8,826 bases of DNA from MD308 sp051888795 (GTDB taxonomy: Bacteria > Bacillota > Clostridia > Lachnospirales > Lachnospiraceae): assembly GCA_051888795.1 (NCBI GenBank), contig JBJFCD010000218.1, positions 1 through 8,826 of the forward strand, read 5' to 3'. This document shows, in pieces, positions 1 through 6,093 of the stretch. Both the position numbers and the translations under genes were made by a program. The notes beneath the pieces are model-generated. The model was not told the origin of the DNA. It did no database searches and saw only the letters and a list, made by a program, of their open reading frames with translations. The first letter of the stretch is position 1. Each line of letters starts with the position of its first letter.

Positions 1-8
1 AGATAAAT

Positions 9-1730
9 ATGAAAAAAAGAACGATAGCACTCCTTCTGGTAATGTGCTCTGTATTATCATTGTGTACAGGATGCCTCTGGAAAAATGATAAAGAACATAA
101 AAAAGAGAAAGCTAAGCAGGAGGCAGAAGAAGACCTGGAAGAGTATAATCAGGACTATTCAGGATTGAGTTTTAATGCCGATGGATGGAATTATGATAAA
201 GAACATCATGTTTACTGGCAGATCCAGGTTCCTTATTGTACAAGCCCAGATGCATCAGCATATGAGACAATGGCTGTCTATGTGCCTGCGGCCTATATGG
301 ACGCTGAAAAAAATGAGGATGGGACATATAGTTGTACAGTAAATGAAGAGAAAACTCTTAATGGATATACTGCACAGACGGCTCCAATTGTATTTCCTGT
401 AAATACAGAGGAGTATGCTTCTGTGGAGTCTCCGGCTGAGTATAAATATAAAGAAGCAGCCAAATTCCTGAAGCAGGGATTTGTGTATGTGTGCATCGGG
501 ATGCGTGGTAAAGAAAACGGACAGAATGAAGACGGAACAACATATAGCGGCGGTGCGCCGTGGAGCGTCACTGACATGAAAGCGGCAGTGCGTTTTTATC
601 GCTTTAATAAAGAAGCATTGCCGGGAGATACAGAACAGATTTATTGTTATGGAACAGGTGCGGGAGGAACGCTGGCTGCGATACTTGGAGCATCAGGGAA
701 CAGTGATCTGTATACGCCATATCTGACAGAGATAGGTGCGGCTATACATGACGAAGAAGGCAAGGAAATCAGTGATGAGATTTCAGGAGTCATGGCATGG
801 TGCCCGTCAGGCAGCTTAGATTATGGAAATGAGGCATATGAGTGGAATCTGGGACAGTATTATGATGAGGATACGAGAAAGGAAGGAACCTGGACACAAA
901 AATTTGCTGAAGATATGGCAAATATTTATGGGGAATATATTAATGCGCTTAAGTTAAAGGATGAACAGGGAAACGTACTGTCATTGAAAAAAGGCGGAGA
1001 TGGAATCTATAGACAGGGGACATACTGTGATTATCTCATATCTGTGATCGAGGAATCACTGAATAGATTTCTTGAAAATACAACATTCCCGCATGAAGAT
1101 TATGCTTCGGCAGAAGACTATATTGCTTATCTTAACAGAGCAGAAGAATGGGTAAAATATGATGAAAAAACGAACACTGCGAAAATAGAAAGTATAGAAG
1201 CATTTGTGAAATACTGCAAATCCGCAGAAAGACCGGTGGGGGCGTTTGATGATTTGAACCGCTCATCAGTGGAGAATGATCTGTTTGGGACAGAAGGGTC
1301 AGAAGCTTTGCATTTTGATTCAACAATGAGTTATCTCTTACAGGAATATTCATTCGATTACAGCAGATTGAAGAATTGGGACGATTCACTTACGGCTTCT
1401 TACAGCGCAGATATGGAAGTGAAAGATTCACTGGATAATTCACTGGGTGTCAGACAGAGTATGTATAATCCAATGTATTATATCAGCCCTTACTATGAAG
1501 GATATAATACATCGGCAGTTGCTAAATACTGGCGTATTAATTCCGGTGTTGGTCAGAGTGAGAGTTTATTATCAGCTGAGGTAAATCTTTTCCTGGCATT
1601 GAAAGACGTAGAGGATGTGAAAGATGTAAGCTTTACGGAAGTTTGGGGACAGGATTATTCAATGGCAGAGGAAAGCGGAAAAGGAATTGGAAATTTTATT
1701 GCATGGGTAAAGGAGTGCAGTACAAAATAA
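9..1730 (+). CDS. Tannase-like alpha/beta-hydrolase lipoprotein, probably catalytically dead
   Basis: The 573-residue product begins with a lipoprotein signal: K2-K3-R4, a hydrophobic stretch at residues 5-18, then C-T-G-C with lipidation expected at C22 (Cys at -3 is atypical, but TGC is common in clostridial lipoproteins). A charged Lys/Glu linker (about 26-45) follows, so the body sits outside the membrane. The body resembles bacterial tannase/feruloyl-esterase-type hydrolases: an R-G-K-E-N-G segment (166-171), a P-W-S-V-T-D-M-K-A-A-V-R-F helix (184-196), a nucleophile-elbow region followed by L-G-A-S-G-N-S (226-232), and a C-terminal Y-W-R-I (507-510). The elbow reads G-T-G-A-G-G (215-220), with Gly217 (codon GGT) where Ser is expected. 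The segments that should carry the acid and His read S-G-V-G-Q-S-E (512-518) and W-G-Q-D-Y-S-M (546-552), with no His. The fold assignment comes from family knowledge; loss of activity is inferred. Only 8 bases precede the ATG, so the ribosome binding site and promoter lie outside. It is likely co-transcribed with the MATE gene that follows directly. Confidence 0.8.
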   Translation: MKKRTIALLLVMCSVLSLCTGCLWKNDKEHKKEKAKQEAEEDLEEYNQDYSGLSFNADGWNYDKEHHVYWQIQVPYCTSPDASAYETMAVYVPAAYMDAEKNEDGTYSCTVNEEKTLNGYTAQTAPIVFPVNTEEYASVESPAEYKYKEAAKFLKQGFVYVCIGMRGKENGQNEDGTTYSGGAPWSVTDMKAAVRFYRFNKEALPGDTEQIYCYGTGAGGTLAAILGASGNSDLYTPYLTEIGAAIHDEEGKEISDEISGVMAWCPSGSLDYGNEAYEWNLGQYYDEDTRKEGTWTQKFAEDMANIYGEYINALKLKDEQGNVLSLKKGGDGIYRQGTYCDYLISVIEESLNRFLENTTFPHEDYASAEDYIAYLNRAEEWVKYDEKTNTAKIESIEAFVKYCKSAERPVGAFDDLNRSSVENDLFGTEGSEALHFDSTMSYLLQEYSFDYSRLKNWDDSLTASYSADMEVKDSLDNSLGVRQSMYNPMYYISPYYEGYNTSAVAKYWRINSGVGQSESLLSAEVNLFLALKDVEDVKDVSFTEVWGQDYSMAEESGKGIGNFIAWVKECSTK

Positions 1731-3101
1731 ATGATGGGGAAACAAAAACAGATAAAACTGACAGAGGGACCAATCTTAAAGACCTTGCTTGGACTGGCGC
1801 TTCCGATTATGGCATCTTCGTTTCTGGGAACGATTTATAATATTATGGATATGGCGTGGATCGGAGTGCTGGGCTCAAAAGCGGTGGCGGCTGTCGGTGT
1901 TGGCGGTATGTATATATGGCTGTCTCAGAGTTTATCGTCTTTGGCAAAGATGGGGGCACAGGTTTATGTGGCACAGTGTATAGGGCAGGGGCGGAGAGAG
2001 AAAGCTTCAGAATATGCTAAAGCGGCATTGCAGCTCACTTTCGTATTTGCCTTTGTATTTGCAATGGTATGTGTATCCTGTACAGACACGCTGGTAGGAT
2101 TTTTTCGGCTGGGAGATGATAAGACAATAGAGCAGGCAGTTGAATATATGAAAATTGTATGTGGGCTGGTTCTTTTTTCTTATTTAAATGTAGTGATAAC
2201 GGGAATCTATACCGCACAGGGAAATTCGAAAACGCCTTTTTTTGCTAATCTTACAGGTCTTATTGTAAATATGATCCTTGATCCTGTCCTTATTTTTGGA
2301 CTCGGGATTTTCCCGGAAATGGGAGTTTCGGGGGCTGCGATTGCCACTGTGACAGCACAGGCGATTGCCACAGGTGTGCTGGCTGCAGATATTTTCTTTG
2401 CAAGAGATAAAGAAAATATTCTTAACGGAACCCATTTCTTTAAGGTGACAGAAAAAGTTTATTATGCCGGAGTTTTTAAGATAGGAGGTCCTACAGCTAT
2501 ACAAAGTGCCATGTATTGTATGATTTCTATGGTTCTTGCGAGGATGGCAGCAGCGTTTGGAGCAGATGCAGTTGCTGTGCAGCGTGTGGGAGGACAAATC
2601 GAATCGATCTCATGGAATACAGCAGATGGGTTTGCTGCAGCTATGAATGCATTGGCAGGGCAGAACTATGGGGCCGGTAAAATGGAGCGGGTGCGCAAAG
2701 GGTATCAGATTTCTTTCATCACAATGGCGGTGTGGGGAAGCTTGATCATGTTTGCTTTCCTGATATTTCCTGATGCTATTTCGCGTATTTTCTTTCATGA
2801 ACCGGAAGTGATAAGGATATCAGCAAAATATCTGATAATTATTGGATTCAGTGAAGCTTGCATGTGTATAGAACTAATGACGGTAGGTACTCTTTCAGGA
2901 TTGGGGAAGACAAGGCTTTGCAGTGTGATCAGTATACTTATGACTGCCTCCAGAATACCGATTGCGATGAGCCTTTGCAAAACATCTTTGGGACTTAACG
3001 GTGTCTGGTGGGCGATGACGTTGACATCAGTTGCAAAAGGGCTTGTGTTCTTCCTGGCGTTTTACCGGACGGTTGGGAAAATGGAAAAAACAGGAAAATA
3101 A
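1731..3101 (+). CDS. MATE-family multidrug/organic-cation efflux transporter
   Basis: The 456-residue polytopic membrane protein is of normal MATE length, with about 12 hydrophobic segments in two halves. N-terminal family signatures are G-P-I-L-K-T-L-L-G-L-A-L-P (13-25) and an N-I-M-D-M-A-W-I-G segment (37-45). The first half ends with N-M-I-L-D-P-V-L-I-F-G (180-190) and G-A-A-I-A-T (201-206). The second half carries the typical G-Q-N-Y-G-A-G-K motif (310-317). Family members exchange Na+ or H+ for drugs, organic cations or secreted metabolites at the cytoplasmic membrane; the substrate cannot be read from sequence. The ATG follows the upstream TAA with no gap, and a second ATG is the next codon, so either could initiate. 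The nearest Shine-Dalgarno, AAAGGAG at 1709-1715, lies 15 bases before the first ATG, which is long, so translational coupling to the lipoprotein gene is likely. A hairpin terminator follows the stop codon. Confidence 0.93.
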   Translation: MMGKQKQIKLTEGPILKTLLGLALPIMASSFLGTIYNIMDMAWIGVLGSKAVAAVGVGGMYIWLSQSLSSLAKMGAQVYVAQCIGQGRREKASEYAKAALQLTFVFAFVFAMVCVSCTDTLVGFFRLGDDKTIEQAVEYMKIVCGLVLFSYLNVVITGIYTAQGNSKTPFFANLTGLIVNMILDPVLIFGLGIFPEMGVSGAAIATVTAQAIATGVLAADIFFARDKENILNGTHFFKVTEKVYYAGVFKIGGPTAIQSAMYCMISMVLARMAAAFGADAVAVQRVGGQIESISWNTADGFAAAMNALAGQNYGAGKMERVRKGYQISFITMAVWGSLIMFAFLIFPDAISRIFFHEPEVIRISAKYLIIIGFSEACMCIELMTVGTLSGLGKTRLCSVISILMTASRIPIAMSLCKTSLGLNGVWWAMTLTSVAKGLVFFLAFYRTVGKMEKTGK

Positions 3102-3114
3102 AATGATTCATATG

Positions 3115-3164
3115 AAAAGGAGCATCTTACAGCATGTTGTGTTAACTGTGAGATGCTCCTTTTT
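3115..3164. terminator. Bidirectional intrinsic terminator between convergent genes
   Basis: The arms 3115-3132 and 3146-3163 form an 18-pair stem with a single G-U wobble (T3128 with G3150) around a 13-base loop. The core is AAAAGGAGCATCT against AGATGCTCCTTTT. On the plus strand the stem ends in a five-T run (3160-3164). On the minus strand the reverse complement ends in four T. It lies 13 bases after the MATE stop and 35 bases beyond the end of the minus-strand S-component gene, so it fits termination in both directions. The plus-strand T-run is the better one. Confidence 0.88.
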
Positions 3165-3198
3165 ATGGTATGATTTAACAAGGCTGATTTTCCGTATT

Positions 3199-3735
3199 CT
3201 ATGCTTCGGATTTTGCTTCATTTGAAATCTGGCGGATATCAGGTACAGCGAGAAGAATCGGATACAGGATTACTCCGATGATAAGACCGCTTACACCCTG
3301 AATAATGTTTGCAGGTACACTTGCTGCTGCGCCGGCTGCACCATAGAGTACAGCTTCACAGAGGAAGTAGCCTCCTGCAACGAAGATGATATCACATACG
3401 CCGCCGAGTACAACAGAAATGTAACGGCTCTTTTTGTTTTTTCCGTATTTTCTGTAAATTGTGCCGGCTGCAAAAGCGACTACTCCTTTGATCACAAAAG
3501 TGATCGGTACATAGATGAAATATCCACCGATGAGGTCAGCCATAGCAGAACCGATACCTGCAGCTAAAAGTCCCCATACAGGGCCTAAAACTACACCACA
3601 GAGAATAACAATGGCATCACCAGGGTGGATGTATCCGCCTGTTCCCGGAGTAGGGATGCGGATGGACATAGTAGCAACACATGCGAGGGCAGCAAATAAT
3701 GCAGCCATAACCAGTTTCTTTAAATTAGAATTCAT
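3199..3735 (-). CDS. ECF transporter S component (vitamin-type substrate-binding membrane protein)
   Basis: The 178-residue, very hydrophobic protein has 5-6 predicted membrane segments, the size and layout of an energy-coupling-factor S component. Helix 1 (about 6-25) carries overlapping A-x-x-x-A spacing (A11/A15, A12/A16), the type of small-residue face used to dock on EcfT. Family-like segments are G-Y-I-H-P-G-D-A (34-41), G-P-V-W-G-L-L-A-A-G-I-G-S-A-M-A-D (51-67) and Y-F-I-Y-V-P-I-T-F-V-I-K-G (72-84). These resemble the former DUF1393 group (PF07155), annotated as riboflavin-type but with members proposed to take pyridoxine or hydroxymethylpyrimidine, so I leave the ligand open. No EcfA or EcfT gene is present, which fits a group II system sharing a module encoded elsewhere. 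Translation starts at ATG 3735-3733, with AAGAGG (3750-3745) nine bases upstream. No riboswitch is recognisable in its short leader. It is transcribed away from the polyamine operon. Confidence 0.88.
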   Translation of the reverse strand: MNSNLKKLVMAALFAALACVATMSIRIPTPGTGGYIHPGDAIVILCGVVLGPVWGLLAAGIGSAMADLIGGYFIYVPITFVIKGVVAFAAGTIYRKYGKNKKSRYISVVLGGVCDIIFVAGGYFLCEAVLYGAAGAAASVPANIIQGVSGLIIGVILYPILLAVPDIRQISNEAKSEA

Positions 3736-3780
3736 AATAATTAACCTCTTTCCTATTCCTTTAATCGTTCCATACTTTAC

Positions 3781-3809
3781 ACTAAATATGGCATGATAAA
3801 AAGAGCCAA
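3781..3809 (-). promoter_or_regulatory. Candidate promoter for the ECF S-component gene (weak)
   Basis: On the minus strand TTGGCT (3809-3804) and TTTAGT (3786-3781) are separated by 17 bases. Each matches 4 of 6 consensus positions for a sigma-A promoter. It lies about 45 bases upstream of the start codon. The AT-rich surroundings allow other choices, so this is only the best-spaced candidate. Confidence 0.3.
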
Positions 3810-3842
3810 TAAATAAAATATTGAGCAGTCCAGTTTTTGATG

Positions 3843-3871
3843 TGTCCGGATTTGTCGAAAATGTGCCGAAA
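3843..3871 (+). repeat. Three helically phased TGT..CGRA elements upstream of the operon promoter
   Basis: TGTCCGGA (3843-3850), TGTCGAAA (3853-3860) and TGTGCCGAAA (3862-3871) begin 10 and 9 bases apart, which places them on roughly the same DNA face. They end four bases before the -35 of the rightward promoter. The arrangement would suit cooperative binding of a regulator, but the elements are short and imperfect and no known factor is matched. Confidence 0.3.
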
Positions 3872-3875
3872 TCTA

Positions 3876-3903
3876 TTGAAATACACGTACAGATATGTAT
3901 AAT
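3876..3903 (+). promoter_or_regulatory. Sigma-A promoter of the regulator-potABCD operon
   Basis: The -35 TTGAAA (3876-3881, 5 of 6 matches) and the perfect -10 TATAAT (3898-3903) are separated by 16 bases. Transcription should start near 3910, giving a leader of about 55 bases before the GTG start of the regulator. No other promoter this good is seen in the divergent region, so it probably drives all four downstream genes. Confidence 0.75.
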
Positions 3904-3909
3904 AGTATT

Positions 3910-3924
3910 TGTTCGATATTTTTT
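3910..3924 (-). promoter_or_regulatory. Candidate PuuR-like operator over the transcription start
   Basis: Read on the minus strand, AAAAAATATCGAACA agrees at 12 of 15 positions with the E. coli PuuR recognition sequence AAAATATAATGAACA, as I recall it. It begins seven bases after the -10 and so covers the predicted start of a transcript whose first gene encodes a PuuR-like regulator. This position suits autorepression. The AT-rich half raises the chance of coincidence, and specificity need not be conserved between E. coli and Clostridia. Confidence 0.35.
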
Positions 3925-3965
3925 AAAAAAAAGTATAGTATTAGCAAACCGAGGGAGGCGACATT

Positions 3966-4499
3966 GTGGATATCGGTAGGAAGCTTAAAGAGCTGCGTCT
4001 TCAAAATGATCTTACACTGGGGGATCTGGCTTCGAGAAGTGAGCTGACGAAAGGATTTCTTTCACAGGTAGAGAGAAATCTTACGACACCCAGTATTGCA
4101 ACTTTAGAAGATATCCTGGAAGCTCTGGGAAGCAACCTGTCAGAATTTTTCCGTGAGGAGGAGGAAAGACAGATTGTGTTCTCTGTGCAGGACTTTTTTG
4201 AGGATGAACAGGATGATTATAAGATCGAGTGGGTCATTCCGAATGCGCAGAAAAATCAGATGGAACCAGTTCTTCTGACACTTCATCCCCATAAGAAAAG
4301 TTTTGAGATGTCTGCCTATCATGGGGAAGAGTTTGGATATGTACTGAAGGGAGTCGTGACGCTGGTTCGCGGTAATAAAAAATATAAATTAAAAGCACAG
4401 GAGACATTTTATATGGACGGAACAAAGGGGCACTATTTGTATAATCATGGAAGTTCAGATGCAAAAGTGCTGTGGATTACCACCCCACCGATGTTCTAG
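3966..4499 (+). CDS. PuuR-like XRE-cupin transcriptional regulator
   Basis: The 177-residue protein joins an N-terminal XRE helix-turn-helix (about 4-60; the HTH helices fall in roughly 17-38, around T-L-G-D-L-A-S-R-S-E-L-T) to a C-terminal cupin barrel (about 100-175). The barrel contains Y-H-G-E-E-F-G-Y-V-L-K-G (118-129), a second His region G-H-Y-L-Y-N-H-G (155-162) and the end T-T-P-P-M-F. The overall layout and the C-terminus resemble E. coli PuuR, the putrescine-responsive repressor, and the many XRE-cupin regulators placed before pot operons in Firmicutes. It probably senses a polyamine through the cupin and controls the genes behind it; the ligand is inferred from context. Translation starts at GTG 3966, supported by GAGGGAGG (3951-3958) seven bases upstream. 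The gene lies 16 bases before potA and is probably co-transcribed with it. Confidence 0.9.
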   Translation: MDIGRKLKELRLQNDLTLGDLASRSELTKGFLSQVERNLTTPSIATLEDILEALGSNLSEFFREEEERQIVFSVQDFFEDEQDDYKIEWVIPNAQKNQMEPVLLTLHPHKKSFEMSAYHGEEFGYVLKGVVTLVRGNKKYKLKAQETFYMDGTKGHYLYNHGSSDAKVLWITTPPMF

Positions 4500-4515
4500 G
4501 AAGGAGAAGGTGATA

Positions 4516-6093
4516 ATGGAACAAAAGAAGCTGATAGAGTTTCGTAATATTGTAAAGAGTTTTGACGGTCAGATTGTATTAAAAGGAATAAATCTGGATA
4601 TTTATGAAAATGAATTTGTGACACTTCTGGGACCGAGTGGATGCGGTAAGACAACACTTCTTAGAATCCTTGGAGGATTTCTTGATGCGAATGAAGGTAA
4701 GGTGATCTTTGACGGTGAAGAGATCAGCCAGAAACCGCCTTATGAGAGAGAGTTAAATACCGTATTTCAGAAATACGCGCTTTTTCCACATCTGAGTGTA
4801 TATGAAAATATTGCATTTGGATTAAAGATTAAGAAGCTTTCAAAAGACGTTATTGAGCAAAAAGTCATGAAGATGTTAAAGCTCATAGGTCTGGAAGGAT
4901 TTGAGGATAAAAATGCCATGCTCTTGTCCGGGGGACAGCAGCAGCGTGTGGCAATTGCAAGAGCGCTTGTCAATGAACCAAAAGTATTGCTTCTTGATGA
5001 ACCGCTGGCGGCTCTTGACTTAAAGCTTAGAAAAGAGATGCAGTATGAGCTGAAGCGTATTCAGCAGGAGGTTGGTATTACGTTTATTTTTGTAACACAT
5101 GATCAGGAAGAGGCACTTACCATGTCAGACAAGATTGTTGTTATGAAAAGCGGGGAGATCTTACAGGTTGGAACTCCGCAGGAAATCTATAACGAGCCTG
5201 CAAACAAATTTGTGGCGAACTTTATCGGTGAAAGCAATATTATTGCCGGTGTGATGAAGGAAGATTATAAAGTACGCTTTGATGATATTACATTTGATTG
5301 TGTTGATCACGGATTCCGGGAGAACGAGCCGGTAGATGTTGTCATCCGACCGGAGGATATTGATATCGTAGATGTAAAAGCCGGTAAGATGACTGGTGAA
5401 GTGTTAAGTGTTCTGTTCAAAGGGGTACATTATGAGATCATTGTTGAGACTGTTCCGGGAACAAGGGTGACAGTTAATATGCGTGTGACGCATAATCATG
5501 ATGTGACCAGTGAGGACGGAAAAGAGAAGATTAGTGCGACTAATTTCTATGTGGATCTGGAGGATGTTAAGGATTTGGATGATAAAGAAATCATTGCCCG
5601 TTCCAATGCTCAGGCATGGGATCCGGAAAGTGATGATTATATTTCCATTTCCAAAATTGAGTATGACCTTCAGGAAGAAGAAGGTCAGTATCCGGTGACT
5701 TTCTCTACTTCAAATGGAACAAGTATCGAGCGTACCATTTTCGTTGTCAATCAGCCATTTGTAAAAAATGAGAAGGCAAATGAAGCGATCATGGCATTTA
5801 ATTTCCTTACAACTGTAGATGAAATCAAAGAATCCCAGGCACTTGATACGGATATCAAGACATGGGCAAATGCGCAGGGCTGGAAATTAAGTGATGAAGA
5901 TCAGAGTGTAGATATAAGTGTAGATTACGATTTCGATCCGGAGAATGTGACGGAGGGAGTTTACCAGATTACTTTCTCTACACCGGGACGAGAGTTCAAG
6001 ATTCATACTACAGATTATACGGAGGAAGGTCAGGAGGTCGGACTGACATTTTTCCCGGAAGATATCCATGTAATGTCAAGGATGGTCTTTTAA
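4516..6093 (+). CDS. potA: PotA, spermidine/putrescine importer ATPase with an Ig-like insertion in its TOBE domain
   Basis: This is the ATP-hydrolysing subunit of the polyamine ABC importer and acts on the cytoplasmic side of PotB/PotC. All ABC motifs are intact: Walker A G-P-S-G-C-G-K-T-T (39-47), Q-loop Q85, signature L-S-G-G-Q-Q-Q-R (137-144), Walker B V-L-L-L-D-E-P (157-163) and H-loop His195. The C-terminal regulatory part begins with F-I-G-E-S-N (236-241) and V-V-I-R-P-E-D (275-281). The expected PotA tail, T-T-D-Y-T-E-E-G-Q-E-V-G-L (498-510) then F-F-P-E-D-I-H-V-M (512-520), is present but separated from Y-E-I-I-V-E-T (306-312) by about 176 extra residues holding two Ig-like repeats. 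The 525 aa compare with about 350-380 for usual PotA. ATG 4516 is chosen because AAGGAG (4501-4506) stands nine bases upstream; a longer in-frame start at 4447 would overlap the regulator gene. The stop codon directly abuts the potB start. Confidence 0.95.
   Translation: MEQKKLIEFRNIVKSFDGQIVLKGINLDIYENEFVTLLGPSGCGKTTLLRILGGFLDANEGKVIFDGEEISQKPPYERELNTVFQKYALFPHLSVYENIAFGLKIKKLSKDVIEQKVMKMLKLIGLEGFEDKNAMLLSGGQQQRVAIARALVNEPKVLLLDEPLAALDLKLRKEMQYELKRIQQEVGITFIFVTHDQEEALTMSDKIVVMKSGEILQVGTPQEIYNEPANKFVANFIGESNIIAGVMKEDYKVRFDDITFDCVDHGFRENEPVDVVIRPEDIDIVDVKAGKMTGEVLSVLFKGVHYEIIVETVPGTRVTVNMRVTHNHDVTSEDGKEKISATNFYVDLEDVKDLDDKEIIARSNAQAWDPESDDYISISKIEYDLQEEEGQYPVTFSTSNGTSIERTIFVVNQPFVKNEKANEAIMAFNFLTTVDEIKESQALDTDIKTWANAQGWKLSDEDQSVDISVDYDFDPENVTEGVYQITFSTPGREFKIHTTDYTEEGQEVGLTFFPEDIHVMSRMVF
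5524..5982 (+). repeat. Two tandem Ig-like repeats inserted in PotA
   Basis: Repeat 1 covers PotA residues 337-411 (5524-5748) and repeat 2 residues 419-489 (5770-5982). Both share an opening I-x-A-x-N-F-like strand, a following acidic (V/I)K segment, N-A-Q-(A/G)-W (364-368 and 452-456) and G-x-Y-x-(V/I)-T-F-S-T (390-398 and 481-489). This pattern is that of bacterial Ig-like beta-sandwich repeats found in secreted or wall-anchored proteins of Firmicutes. Here they are acidic, lie in frame inside a cytoplasmic ATPase and show no stop or frameshift. Similarity between the copies is clear at protein level but diverged, so the duplication is not recent. Confidence 0.8.

Noticed and set aside
3031..3225. 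Small plus-strand reading frame across the MATE end and the terminator
   Set aside because: It overlaps the MATE gene in another frame, runs through the terminator hairpin, and has no ribosome binding site or recognisable protein.
3490..3505. Perfect inverted repeat GATCAC-AAAA-GTGATC
   Set aside because: It lies inside the S-component coding region, has only 6-base arms and no T-run, and is explained by ordinary codons.
3736..3800. Riboswitch in the leader of the ECF S-component gene
   Set aside because: The leader is short and AT-rich, and I see no conserved stems or motifs of the FMN, TPP, preQ1 or cobalamin classes.
4447..4515. In-frame upstream extension of potA to an ATG at 4447
   Set aside because: It would overlap the end of the regulator gene and has no ribosome binding site; ATG 4516 has AAGGAG at ideal spacing and matches the usual PotA N-terminus.
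4761..4777. Inverted repeat CGTATTT-CAG-AAATACG in potA
   Set aside because: It falls on the Q-loop codons, which are protein-constrained, and no regulatory role inside the gene is supported.
5452..6003. The extra PotA segment as a mobile element or intein
   Set aside because: No transposase, terminal inverted repeats or intein splice-junction motifs (starting Cys/Ser and His-Asn end) are seen; the segment is repeated beta-rich protein domains.
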